Shown here piece after piece: positions 1 to 8,153 of a stretch of DNA of 11,634 nt. The position numbers were made by a program, and so were the translations under genes. The notes under the pieces are model-generated. The model had not been told where the DNA came from and did not search any database. It was given only the letters and a program-made list of their open reading frames with translations. Source of the stretch: Planctomycetota bacterium (lineage in GTDB: Bacteria; Planctomycetota; Phycisphaerae; Tepidisphaerales; Tepidisphaeraceae); NCBI GenBank assembly GCA_029777755.1, contig JAKORQ010000650.1, positions 1-11,634 of the forward strand. Reading direction: 5' to 3'. The stretch's first letter is position 1. Each line of letters opens with the position of its first letter.

Positions 1-2295
1 AACGCGCTGGCAACCGCCGACGCCGTGAAGGCCAAGATGGCCAAGCTGGCCAACTACTTCCCGCCGGGGATGCGCTACTCGTTCCCGTACGAGACTACTC
101 CGTTCGTGAAGGTGGCGATCAGGGACGTGGTCAGGACGCTGTTTGAAGCGATCCTGCTGGTGTTCCTGGTCATGTATGTGTTCATGGGCAACATGCGGGC
201 AACGCTGATCCCGACCATCGCCGTGCCGGTGGTGGTGCTGGGTACGTTTGCCACGCTGGCCATATTCGGCTTCTCGATCAACATGCTGACCATGTTCGCC
301 ATGGTGCTGGCGATCGGCCTGCTGGTGGACGACGCCATCGTGGTGGTCGAGAACGTCGAGCGCATCATGACCGAGGAGGGCCTTTCTCCGCGGGAAGCAA
401 CCCGCAAGAGCATGGATCAGATCACCCCGGCCCTGATCGGCATCGGCCTGGTGCTGTCTGCGGTGTTCGGCCCGATGGCATTCATGGGCGGATCGACCGG
501 TATCATCTACCGCCAGTTCTCCATCACGGTTATCTCCGCGATGCTGCTGTCGGTGTTGGTGGCGTTGATCCTTACTCCGGTGCTGTGCGCCTCGCTGCTC
601 AAGCCTGTGCCCAAGGGGCATCAGCCGGCCGAGGGCGGCGTGTGGTTCATGCGGCCGTTCTTCCGCTGGTTCGATCGATTGTTTGAGACTGCCCGCGAGG
701 CCTATGTGAAGCAGGTGCATAAGGCACTGAATCACACCGTTCGCTACATGGTGGTCTTCGCGGTGATCCTGGGCGTGCTGGGCATCATGTACAAGCGCAT
801 GCCCACGGCATACCTGCCTGACGAGGACCAGGGCATGCTGATGGTGATGGCGACACTGCCTCCGAATGCCACGCTGGAAGTCACCGAGCGCGTCATGGAG
901 CGCGTGAATGAGTACTTCATGACGCAGGAGAAGGACGCTGTGGCGACGGTGATGCGCATCTCCGGCTTCAGCTTCGGCGGCGAGGGACAGAACGCCGGCA
1001 TGGCGTTCATCAAGCTCAAGGACTGGGACGAGCGCCAGGATCCACGCCTGAAGGTGCAGGCGGTGGCTGGCCGCGCCATGGCGCACTTCATGCAGTGGCG
1101 CGACGCGATGGTGTTCGCCTTCGCCCCGCCGGCCGTGTTGGAACTGGGTACCGCCAAGGGCTTTGAGTTCCAGTTGCAGGACCGTGGCGGCGTTGGTCAC
1201 GACGCGCTGATCGAGGCGCGCAACCAGTTGCTGATGATGGCGGCGCAGGATCCACGCCTGGCGAGTGTTCGCCCGATGGGCCTGGATGACGTGCCGGAGT
1301 ACCGCGTGGATATCGACTGGGATCGAGCCGGTGCGCTGGATGTGTCGATCGCGGCGATCCACGAGACGATCCGGGCTGCGTTTGGCAGTGCCTATGTGAA
1401 TGACTTCATCCAGGCCGGCCGAGTGAAGCGCGTGTATATCCAGGCGGAGCCTGAAGACCGCATGCTTCCCACGGACATCGACAAGCTGTACGTGAGGAAC
1501 AACCAGGGCAAGATGGTTCCGTTCTCGGCGTTCGCCAGCGGGCGATGGACCAAGGGTTCGCCGCGACTGGAGCGCTACAACGCCTTCCCGTCCATCACCA
1601 TTCAGGGTGAAGCCGCCGCAGGCCGAAGCTCTGGTGAAGCGATGGCGGCGATGGAAGAGCTTGCGGCGAAGCTGGCGCAGGGCATCGGTTTCGACTGGTC
1701 AGGCATCAGCTACCAGGAGCGAATGGCCGAGAGCCAGACCGGGTTGCTCTACACCTTCTCGGTGCTGGTTATCTTCCTGTGCTTAGCGGCCCTGTATGAG
1801 AGCTGGCCGATCCCGATCTCGATCCTGATGACACTGCCGCTGGGCGTGATCGGTGGCGTTGTCGCCTCGACGATCTTCAACCTGCCCAATGACGTGTACT
1901 TCAAGATCGGCATCCTGACGATCCTGGGCCTGACAACCAAGAATGCGATCCTGGTGGTGCAGTTCGCCAAGGCCCGTGTGGAGGATGGAATGGACGTGAT
2001 CGCAGCGACGCTGGAGGCCTCAAGGCTGCGTCTTCGCCCGATCGTGATGACATCGCTGGCGTTCGGGTTCGGCGTGCTGCCGCTGGCCATGGCCAACGGC
2101 GCAGGCGCCGGAGCCCAGCGGGCCATCGGTATCGGCGTGGTCGGTGGCGTGGTGACGGCGACCTTCCTGGTCACGCTGTACGCCCCGGTGTTCTATGTGC
2201 TTATCTACAAGATGTCCGGAGACTATCGGCGACGCCGCAAGGCTATGAAGGCTATAGTCGTTGAAGAAAGAGCAAAGGACGAGGTCAATGTCTAA
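1..2295 (+). CDS. acrB: RND multidrug efflux pump inner-membrane subunit, AcrB/MexB type (HAE1), 5' truncated by window edge
   Basis: This is the proton-driven inner-membrane component of a tripartite efflux pump. The frame is open from base 1, so the true start lies upstream; 764 residues are visible. Aligned by eye to E. coli AcrB, the first visible residue matches about residue 298, so the N-terminal ~300 residues (TM1 and half of the porter domain) are missing. The proton-relay residues are all present: the Asp pair in LVDDAIVVVENVER (visible residues 110-111, AcrB D407/D408), Lys647 in TTKNAILVVQFA (AcrB K940), Arg677 (R971) and Thr684 (T978). Other AcrB landmarks include YPYETTPFV, FGFSIN and the GAGAGAQRA segment. 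The highly basic tail after the last membrane helix is poorly conserved. The stop overlaps the start of the outer-membrane factor gene by 8 bases, so the two are translationally linked. The symbol denotes family only; the substrate range cannot be read from the sequence. Confidence 0.96.
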   Translation, partial: NALATADAVKAKMAKLANYFPPGMRYSFPYETTPFVKVAIRDVVRTLFEAILLVFLVMYVFMGNMRATLIPTIAVPVVVLGTFATLAIFGFSINMLTMFAMVLAIGLLVDDAIVVVENVERIMTEEGLSPREATRKSMDQITPALIGIGLVLSAVFGPMAFMGGSTGIIYRQFSITVISAMLLSVLVALILTPVLCASLLKPVPKGHQPAEGGVWFMRPFFRWFDRLFETAREAYVKQVHKALNHTVRYMVVFAVILGVLGIMYKRMPTAYLPDEDQGMLMVMATLPPNATLEVTERVMERVNEYFMTQEKDAVATVMRISGFSFGGEGQNAGMAFIKLKDWDERQDPRLKVQAVAGRAMAHFMQWRDAMVFAFAPPAVLELGTAKGFEFQLQDRGGVGHDALIEARNQLLMMAAQDPRLASVRPMGLDDVPEYRVDIDWDRAGALDVSIAAIHETIRAAFGSAYVNDFIQAGRVKRVYIQAEPEDRMLPTDIDKLYVRNNQGKMVPFSAFASGRWTKGSPRLERYNAFPSITIQGEAAAGRSSGEAMAAMEELAAKLAQGIGFDWSGISYQERMAESQTGLLYTFSVLVIFLCLAALYESWPIPISILMTLPLGVIGGVVASTIFNLPNDVYFKIGILTILGLTTKNAILVVQFAKARVEDGMDVIAATLEASRLRLRPIVMTSLAFGFGVLPLAMANGAGAGAQRAIGIGVVGGVVTATFLVTLYAPVFYVLIYKMSGDYRRRRKAMKAIVVEERAKDEVNV
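2275..2279 (+). promoter_or_regulatory. Ribosome binding site deciding the outer-membrane factor start
   Basis: AAGGA lies 8 bases before the ATG at 2288, inside the 3' end of the RND gene. It supports ATG 2288 over an in-frame TTG at 2261. The ATG choice also puts a clean lipoprotein signal at the N-terminus. Confidence 0.7.
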
Positions 2296-3751
2296 AGGTA
2301 ATCGCCTGTTGGTGTCATGTGTGGTGGCCGCCGTCGTGGGCGGATGCACCATGGCGCCCAAGTACCAGCGGCCGGAAGCTCCAATCCCCACGACCTTGCC
2401 CAGCGGTGGCGCGTATGGGCCGGCGACCGAGGCCACGGTACCTGCCAGCGAGATCCACTGGCAGGACTTCTTCGAGGACGAGCGCCTTCGCGAGCTGATA
2501 TCGCTGGCGCTGGAGAACAACCGCGATCTGCGCCTGGCGGCGCTCAACGTCGAGCGTGCCCGGGCGATGTACGGAGTGCAGCGTGCGGAGCTCTACCCGG
2601 CACTGGACGCCGGTGCGGGAATGACCCGCTCGCGGACGCCGGCGGACCTGTCGCGCGATGGTGCTGCTTCCACGAGTAACCAGTTCAACGTGAACCTGGG
2701 TGTGGTGCAGTGGGAGATCGACTTCTTCGGGCGCATCCGCAGTTTCAAGGATGCTGCATTGCAGCAGTACCTAGCTACCGAGGAAGCCCGCCGCAGCGCA
2801 AATATCCTGTTGGTGTCCAACGTGGCCGTTGCCTACATGCGGCTGGCGGCCGACAGCGAGAATCTGAAGCTCGCGCAGACCACCCTTGAAGCACAGCAGA
2901 ACTCGCTGGACCTGGTGCAGCGGCTGTTTGAGCAGGGGGTCGCGCAGGAGATCGATGTCCATCGCGCTCGTACGCAGGTGGACAGTGCCAGGGCTGAGGT
3001 GGCGCGCTATCGCCAGCTCATCGCCCAGGACGTCAACGCGCTTGAGCTGCTCGTTGGCACCAGCATCGACAGGGAAAAGCTGCCGGTTGACCTGACGGAT
3101 GTTGTTCCGCCGGCGGAACTGGCCGCGGGAGTGTCGTCGGAAGTGCTCCTGCTGCGGCCGGACGTTCAGCGAGCGGAGCATCAGCTGATGGCGGCCAACG
3201 CCAATATCGGTGCGGCAAGAGCGGCGTTCTTCCCGCGTATTTCGCTGACCGCGGCGATCGGTACCGCCAGCAACGAACTGGACAACCTATTCACCGCCGG
3301 CTCGCGCACCTGGAACTTTGCTCCGCAACTGGTCATGCCGATCTTTGACGCCCGTGTGTGGGCGGCCAAGCGCGTGGCCGATGTGGATCAGGACATTGCC
3401 CTGGCTGAGTATGAGCGGGCCATCCAGAATAGCTTCCGCGAAGTGGCGGATGCCCTGGCAGTTCGCGGCACGGTGGATGAGCAGCTCGCCGCCCAGCAGT
3501 CGCTGGTTGATGCGGTTGATGCGACATACCGCCTCTCTTCGCGGCGATACGAGGAAGGCCTGGACAGCTACCTGAGCGTGCTGGATGCACAGCGTTCGCT
3601 GTACTCGGCGCAGCGAGGGCTGGTGGAACTGAGGTTCGCCAAGCTGGCCAACCAGGTGACGCTTTACCAGGTGCTCGGCGGCGGATGGCAGCCGGCCAGG
3701 ACTGAGGATCAGGCCTCGGCCACCACGCAGCCCGTCGAAGCGCGGAGCTGA
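2288..3751 (+). CDS. Efflux outer-membrane factor lipoprotein, OprM/NodT family
   Basis: This is the outer-membrane channel that pairs with the upstream RND pump and a periplasmic adaptor to export drugs or other small molecules. It has 487 residues, a normal length for the family. The N-terminus is a lipoprotein signal: a short basic start (MSKGNR), a hydrophobic stretch, and a lipobox VGGC with the acylated Cys at residue 20. The mature start CTMAPKYQRPEAP closely resembles OprM-type proteins. Two outer-membrane efflux repeats are visible. The first is at about residues 205-258 (SLDLVQRLFEQGVAQEIDV and following helix); the second is at about 410-468 (RRYEEGLDSYLSVLDAQRSL, ending in the typical TLYQVLGGGW). 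ATG 2288 was chosen because of the Shine-Dalgarno at 2275-2279. It overlaps the pump stop codon by 8 bases, which indicates one operon. The C-terminus after the GGGW motif is a short, probably disordered tail. Confidence 0.95.
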   Translation: MSKGNRLLVSCVVAAVVGGCTMAPKYQRPEAPIPTTLPSGGAYGPATEATVPASEIHWQDFFEDERLRELISLALENNRDLRLAALNVERARAMYGVQRAELYPALDAGAGMTRSRTPADLSRDGAASTSNQFNVNLGVVQWEIDFFGRIRSFKDAALQQYLATEEARRSANILLVSNVAVAYMRLAADSENLKLAQTTLEAQQNSLDLVQRLFEQGVAQEIDVHRARTQVDSARAEVARYRQLIAQDVNALELLVGTSIDREKLPVDLTDVVPPAELAAGVSSEVLLLRPDVQRAEHQLMAANANIGAARAAFFPRISLTAAIGTASNELDNLFTAGSRTWNFAPQLVMPIFDARVWAAKRVADVDQDIALAEYERAIQNSFREVADALAVRGTVDEQLAAQQSLVDAVDATYRLSSRRYEEGLDSYLSVLDAQRSLYSAQRGLVELRFAKLANQVTLYQVLGGGWQPARTEDQASATTQPVEARS

Positions 3752-3761
3752 TTTCGCGCAA

Positions 3762-3767
3762 AGGGAG
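3762..3767 (+). promoter_or_regulatory. Ribosome binding site supporting a TTG start
   Basis: AGGGAG lies 10 bases before TTG 3778. It supports the unusual TTG start of the ABC ATPase gene, where no in-frame ATG is available before the conserved N-terminal strand. Confidence 0.6.
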
Positions 3768-3777
3768 ACCAGATACC

Positions 3778-4581
3778 TTGAGCGCGGATATCAGGGCGGT
3801 CCTGGAGAATGTTTCAGTGCGGCGCGGCCGGCGCTGGATCGTGCGTGATGTGAGCCTGGAACTACGCGAGCGCAGCATCACGGCGATCATCGGGCCCAAT
3901 GGCAGCGGCAAAAGTACAATTGCCCGGCTACTGGCCGGGCAACTCTGGCCGACCGAGGGAACGGCGTCGATCGTCCCCAATGGCGATCCAGAGCCGGCCG
4001 CCGTCGTGAAACAGCTTACCCGCCTGGTGCAGCCGGCGGCGCCGCTGGATTTCGATCCGTCAATCTCGCCTCGGCAGATCATACTCACCGGCTTCTTCGG
4101 GACTCTGCAACTGTACGACAAGCCCACGCGGGCGATGGTAGCGCGAACTCGGAAGCTGCTGGAGGTGTTCTCGCTAACCGCAGTGGCCGATAGCCAGTAT
4201 GGCCTTCTCAGCACTGGCGAAAAGGTTCGTACACTTATCGCCCGGGCACTGGCGATCCGGCCGAAGCTGCTGATCCTCGATGAGCCGACGAACGGGTTGG
4301 ATCTGCTTGCTCGCGAGCAGGTGCTGATGACGATCTCGCGGATCCGCCGCAGCGCCAGGGACATGGCGATCGTCCTGATCACTCACCATGTGGAAGAACT
4401 GCCGCCGGAGACAAGCCAGGTGCTGATCTTGCGGGAGGGGCAAGTGTTCGCGCAGGGAACGCCGGCCGAGGCGTTGCGCGATGAGGCGATGTCGAAGGCC
4501 TACGGCATAAAGGTAGAGGTGCACCGGCGGCAGGGGCGTTTCTACACCACCGTCCACCCGCGCGCATGGAGCGAGATCTAG
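3778..4581 (+). CDS. Orphan ABC transporter ATP-binding protein, YlmA-like
   Basis: A 267-residue cytoplasmic ABC ATPase with every core motif: Walker A GPNGSGKST at 39-47, a probable Q-loop Gln at 85, signature LSTGEK at 144-149, Walker B LLILDEP at 164-170, D-loop GLDL at 173-176 and H-loop ITHH at 200-203. The signature has Thr where most ABC proteins have Gly (LSGGE). Together with the ILTGFFGTLQLY segment and THHVEELPP, this matches my recollection of the YlmA-like group annotated as putative iron or molybdate ABC ATPases. The start is TTG with a good Shine-Dalgarno, and the N-terminal strand IRAVLENVSV needs this start. The gene begins 26 bases after the outer-membrane factor and could be read through from the efflux operon. 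No permease or binding protein is in the window, so it either partners with a distant permease or acts as a non-transport ATPase. Substrate unknown. Confidence 0.9.
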   Translation: MSADIRAVLENVSVRRGRRWIVRDVSLELRERSITAIIGPNGSGKSTIARLLAGQLWPTEGTASIVPNGDPEPAAVVKQLTRLVQPAAPLDFDPSISPRQIILTGFFGTLQLYDKPTRAMVARTRKLLEVFSLTAVADSQYGLLSTGEKVRTLIARALAIRPKLLILDEPTNGLDLLAREQVLMTISRIRRSARDMAIVLITHHVEELPPETSQVLILREGQVFAQGTPAEALRDEAMSKAYGIKVEVHRRQGRFYTTVHPRAWSEI

Positions 4582-4604
4582 TACAGCACTCTCGCGATAG
4601 TCTG

Positions 4605-7514
4605 TCAGGCACACGCAACCTGCGCCGGCCTGGTCAGCTTATCCTTCAGGTATTGGCCGGTATGGCTCTGCGGGCACTGGCAGATTTCCTCTGGCGTGCC
4701 CGCGCAGACCACTGTGCCGCCGGCATCGCCACCTTCCGGGCCCATGTCGATGATCCAGTCAGCACACTTGATGACATCGAGATTGTGTTCGATCACCAGC
4801 ACCGTGTTGCCCATGTCGGCCAGCCGATTCAGCACGGTCAGCAGCTTGTGGATGTCGGCAAAATGCAGCCCGGTAGTCGGCTCATCCAGCACGTAGAGCG
4901 TCTTGCCGGTAGCGGTCTTGCCCAGCTCGGTCGCGAGTTTTACGCGCTGCGCTTCACCGCCGGATAGTTGTGTGGAGGGTTGGCCCAGGCGTATGTAGCC
5001 AAGTCCGACATCGTACAGCGCCTGCAGCAGTTGCTTGATGCGCGGGAAGTTCTCAAAGAACTTGAGCGCTTCCTCAATGGTCATGTTGAGGACGTCCGCG
5101 ATATTCTTGCCGCGGTAGTGGATTTCCAGCGTATCGGCGTTGTAACGGCTGCCCTTGCAGACTTCGCAGTTGACGAAGACGTCTGGCAGGAAGTGCATCT
5201 CGATCTTCTTGGTGCCCTGGCCCTGGCACGCCTCGCAGCGGCCGCCCTTGACGTTGAAGGAGAATCGCCCGACCTCGTAGCCGCGGATCTTCGCCTCGCG
5301 CGTCTTTGCGAACACCTTGCGGATCTCGTCGAAGACGCCAACGTAAGTCGCAGGGTTCGAGCGGGGTGTCCTGCCGATCGGCGATTGGTCGATCTCGATG
5401 ACCTTGTCGATCTTGTTGGCGCCGACGATAGACTTGTGTTCGCCTGCCTTGATCTTCGAGCCGTACAGCTTTCGCTTGAGCGCCGGGAGCAGCGTCTGGT
5501 TGATCAGTGAGCTCTTGCCGGAGCCGGAAACGCCGGTGACGCATACCAGACCGCCCAGCGGGATCGCCACATCAATGTTCTTGAGGTTGTTGGTTTGGCA
5601 GCCCTTAAGCTCGATGGCATTGCGGGTAGGATCCAGTTTGCGCCGCTCGGCGGGGGGAAGAATGGCCAGCCCGCCGGTGAGATAGCGCATGGTGATGCTC
5701 TGGCGCTGCTCGAACACTTCCGGTACATCTCCCTGTGCCACGACCTGGCCGCCGTGCTCGCCGGCGCCCGGTCCGATGTCTATCAGGTGATCGGAGTGGC
5801 GGATGCAGTCCTCGTCATGCTCGACCATCAGCACGGTGTTGCCGGTGTCGCGCAACTTCTTGAGCGTGTTGATCAGCCGCATGTTGTCGCGCTGATGCAG
5901 GCCGATGGTCGGCTCATCCAGCACGTAGCAGACTCCCACCAGCCCGGATCCAACCTGGGTCGCCAGGCGGATTCGCTGCGCCTCGCCTCCGGAGAGCGTG
6001 GAGGTGCGACGATCCAGCGTCAGGTAGCTAAGACCCACATCCACCATGAACTGCAGCCGCGAGATCACCTCGCGCTGGATCGGCTCGGCGATGATCTTCT
6101 TCTCCTCGGACAGCTGAAGGCTCTCAAAGAAGTGCCGCGCATCCGATACGGAGAGGGTGGTCACGTCGTGGATGTTCAGGTCCTTGCGGGCGTGCGTCTC
6201 GCCGTCCTCGGCCTTGATCGGCTGATAGCTGGTTCCCGTGAGGCGCACGGCCAGCACTTCCTTCTTAAGGCGCGCTCCGTTGCAGGCCTTGCAACGCTGC
6301 TCCGACATGTAGCCGTGCAGTCGCTCCTTGACCCATTCGCTCTCGGTGTTGTCGAACCGCCGCTGCAGGTTGGGGATCACGCCCTCGAACCAGGTGCTCT
6401 TCTTTGCTCCCTTAACAGCCTCTGTGCCGTACATCAGGACGTCACGCACCTTCTTGGGGATGTCCTTATATGGCTGCTCGTAGTCGATGTCGAAGTCATT
6501 GCAGAACTGCCGCAGGACGCGCGCATAGTAGATGTTCATGCGCTTGCCGTTCTTGCGCCAGGCCTCGATCGCGCCGTTGGCCAGCGAGAGGCTTTCATCC
6601 GGCACGATCAGCTCGGGATCAAACTCAAACATCGTGCCCAGCCCATGGCAGACCGGACATGCACCATGGGGCGCGTTGAAGGAAAACAGGCGCGGCTCGA
6701 GTTCCGGCAGCGAAGCGTGCGGATGATCCGGGCAGGCGAACGTCTCTGAGAACACCTGGTCCGTCCAGCTTCCGTCGGGATTGAGCGTCGAGGCGATCAC
6801 CAGGCCCTGTGACAGCCGACAGGCCGTCTCGATCGAGTCAGCCAGGCGCGGGCGGATCTCCGGCTTGATCACCACGCGATCCACTACAGCCTCAATCGTG
6901 TGCGCGAAAGTCTTCTTAAGCTCGGGGAACGCCGACGGAGTGGCGATCTCCAGCACCTGTCCATCCACTCGCGCGCGCATGAAACCCTGCTTGTGCAGGG
7001 CGGCGAAGACGTCCTTATGCTCACCCTTTTGCGAGCGGATGAGTGGGGCGAGGATCATCACCTTAGAGCCTGGCGGCATCGACATGATGGCGTCAGCGAT
7101 CTGGGCAGGCGACTGGCTGCTGATCTGCTTGCCACATTCCCAGCAGTGGGGCGTTCCCGCCCGGGCAAAAAGCACCCTCAGGTAGTCGTAGATCTCGGTG
7201 GTGGTCGCCACCGTCGAGCGGGGATTAGAGGATGCCGAGCGCTGCTCGATGGCGATGGTCGGCGGCAACCCCTCGATCTCATCTATATCCGGCTTCTGCA
7301 ACTGCTCGAGGAACTGCCGCGCGTACGCGGAGAGGCTCTCCACGTACTTGCGTTGGCCCTCGGCATAGACGGTATCGAATGCAAGCGTGCTCTTGCCCGA
7401 GCCGGACAGGCCGGTGATGCAGACGATGCGGTCCCGCGGAATATCGATGTCGATATTCTTGAGATTGTGCTCGCGAGCGCCCCGGATTCTGATGCTGTGT
7501 GATCTTTCAGGCAT
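4605..7514 (-). CDS. uvrA: Excinuclease ABC subunit A (UvrA)
   Basis: This is the damage-recognition ATPase of nucleotide excision repair; it dimerises, loads UvrB on lesions and acts on DNA in the cytoplasm. It has 969 residues, slightly above the usual ~940. It has two ABC ATPase modules: Walker A GLSGSGKST at 35-43 with LSGGE at 507-511, and Walker A GVSGSGKSS at 661-669 with LSGGE at 850-854. Both are followed by VLDEPT(I/T)GLH. The C-terminal zinc finger is canonical: Cys760, 763, 783 and 786 (CX2C-X19-CX2C). The first zinc site is unusual: Cys261-Pro-Asp-His264, then Cys286 and Cys289, so His replaces one Cys. ATG 7514 was chosen because IRIRGAREHNLKNI should follow the start almost at once. 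The frame stays open to 7742, but the extra residues do not look like UvrA. No strong Shine-Dalgarno precedes this ATG. The gene is divergent from queF and converges on the ABC ATPase gene. Confidence 0.97.
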   Translation of the reverse strand: MPERSHSIRIRGAREHNLKNIDIDIPRDRIVCITGLSGSGKSTLAFDTVYAEGQRKYVESLSAYARQFLEQLQKPDIDEIEGLPPTIAIEQRSASSNPRSTVATTTEIYDYLRVLFARAGTPHCWECGKQISSQSPAQIADAIMSMPPGSKVMILAPLIRSQKGEHKDVFAALHKQGFMRARVDGQVLEIATPSAFPELKKTFAHTIEAVVDRVVIKPEIRPRLADSIETACRLSQGLVIASTLNPDGSWTDQVFSETFACPDHPHASLPELEPRLFSFNAPHGACPVCHGLGTMFEFDPELIVPDESLSLANGAIEAWRKNGKRMNIYYARVLRQFCNDFDIDYEQPYKDIPKKVRDVLMYGTEAVKGAKKSTWFEGVIPNLQRRFDNTESEWVKERLHGYMSEQRCKACNGARLKKEVLAVRLTGTSYQPIKAEDGETHARKDLNIHDVTTLSVSDARHFFESLQLSEEKKIIAEPIQREVISRLQFMVDVGLSYLTLDRRTSTLSGGEAQRIRLATQVGSGLVGVCYVLDEPTIGLHQRDNMRLINTLKKLRDTGNTVLMVEHDEDCIRHSDHLIDIGPGAGEHGGQVVAQGDVPEVFEQRQSITMRYLTGGLAILPPAERRKLDPTRNAIELKGCQTNNLKNIDVAIPLGGLVCVTGVSGSGKSSLINQTLLPALKRKLYGSKIKAGEHKSIVGANKIDKVIEIDQSPIGRTPRSNPATYVGVFDEIRKVFAKTREAKIRGYEVGRFSFNVKGGRCEACQGQGTKKIEMHFLPDVFVNCEVCKGSRYNADTLEIHYRGKNIADVLNMTIEEALKFFENFPRIKQLLQALYDVGLGYIRLGQPSTQLSGGEAQRVKLATELGKTATGKTLYVLDEPTTGLHFADIHKLLTVLNRLADMGNTVLVIEHNLDVIKCADWIIDMGPEGGDAGGTVVCAGTPEEICQCPQSHTGQYLKDKLTRPAQVACA

Positions 7515-7712
7515 AGTGGCTGGTTGCCTACAGGCAAAGATCGGTATTCTATCACGATCGCCTGCCGGTGAAAGGGGACGGTCGTATTTTGTTCGGCATT
7601 CGATCGCACTCATTTCCAGACTACCGTGCGTGATAATACTTACTCGCGGCGGCCGTGCCCGGCGGGGGTGGGGCGCTCCCCAATCTCCGTGCTTGCCTGT
7701 ACAATCATCACA
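7515..7712. other. Divergent uvrA/queF intergenic region
   Basis: These 198 bases must hold promoters for both flanking genes. On the - strand a TAGAAT (7551 to 7546) could be a uvrA -10 box, but I see no convincing -35, and it would leave a ~25-base leader without a clear Shine-Dalgarno. On the + strand GATAAT (7632-7637) and TACAAT (7700-7705) are -10 candidates for queF. A GC-rich hairpin, TGGGG-CGCT-CCCCA, sits at 7669-7682. I do not recognise a LexA box: one CTG/CAG pair near the uvrA start is 8 bases apart, not the 10 of the E. coli SOS box. Confidence 0.45.
7700..7705 (+). promoter_or_regulatory. Candidate -10 box for leaderless queF transcription
   Basis: TACAAT (5 of 6 matches to TATAAT) ends 7 bases before the queF ATG, so transcription would begin at or next to the start codon. 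No Shine-Dalgarno precedes this ATG. No good -35 box is seen at 16-18 bases upstream, where the sequence is C-rich. Confidence 0.4.
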
Positions 7713-8138
7713 ATGGCATCGAAGAAGTTGAATCCATCGCACCTGGGCAAGAAGAGCATCCTTACCGAAGCGCAGATCGAGAATCCCCGCTCGATACTGG
7801 ATACGTTCGCCAACCAGTTCCCCAATCGCGACTACGAGATCGAGTTCATCTTCCCCGAGTTCACCAGTGTCTGCCCCGTGACGGGCCAGCCGGACTTCGC
7901 CACTATCACCATCCGCTACGTGCCCGATCGCAAGTGCGTGGAAATGAAGAGCCTTAAGCTCTACTTCTTCTCCTTCCGCAACAAGGGAATCTTCTACGAG
8001 AGCGTTACCAACACCATTCTGGATGACCTGGTAAGCGTGCTCAAGCCGCGCAGCATGACCGTGATCGGCAAGTTCAACGTGCGCGGCGGCACCTATGGCA
8101 CCGTCACGGTGAACTACAGCAAGCGCGGTCGTAAGTAA
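7713..8138 (+). CDS. queF: NADPH-dependent 7-cyano-7-deazaguanine (preQ0) reductase QueF
   Basis: QueF reduces the nitrile of preQ0 to the aminomethyl group of preQ1 with two NADPH, in the cytoplasm; preQ1 then enters tRNA as a queuosine precursor. The 141-residue length fits the short, single-domain (B. subtilis-like) type with a tunnelling fold. Key residues are visible: nucleophile Cys54 in SVCPVTGQPDF, Asp61 in the same motif, and the QueF signature EMKSLKLY at 77-84. After SFRNKG, the segment reads FYE, with Glu96 preserved but Tyr95 where B. subtilis has His in FHE. I believe FYE variants occur in other bacteria, so activity is still expected. ATG 7713 was chosen because MASKKLNPSHLG directly precedes the conserved domain; an in-frame GTG at 7626 would add a Pro/Arg-rich, unlikely extension. 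No other queuosine gene is nearby. The gene ends 15 bases from the convergent dioxygenase gene. Confidence 0.96.
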   Translation: MASKKLNPSHLGKKSILTEAQIENPRSILDTFANQFPNRDYEIEFIFPEFTSVCPVTGQPDFATITIRYVPDRKCVEMKSLKLYFFSFRNKGIFYESVTNTILDDLVSVLKPRSMTVIGKFNVRGGTYGTVTVNYSKRGRK

Positions 8139-8153
8139 CCGGTTCTGGCGCCC

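Noticed and set aside
1036..1260. Exact 15-base repeat CAGGATCCACGCCTG at 1036-1050 and 1246-1260
   Set aside because: Both copies encode QDPRL inside the RND pump gene at non-equivalent places. It looks like chance plus shared codon choice, with no further repeat structure.
3333..4382. 349-codon - strand open frame across the outer-membrane factor and ABC ATPase genes
   Set aside because: It is Arg/Ser/Pro-rich, spans two well-supported + strand genes and has no domain-like pattern.
4582..4604. Possible bidirectional terminator between the convergent ABC ATPase and uvrA genes
   Set aside because: Only 23 bases, with no stable stem and no T-tract on either strand.
4968..6749. Long + strand open frames (such as 4968-5510 and 5595-6749) opposite uvrA
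   Set aside because: They mirror the UvrA coding frame in GC-rich DNA. Their translations show no domain pattern, while the - strand gives a complete UvrA.
7519..7535. SOS (LexA) box upstream of uvrA
   Set aside because: The CTG and CAG on the - strand are 8 bases apart rather than 10, the rest does not fit, and the LexA site of this lineage is not known to me.
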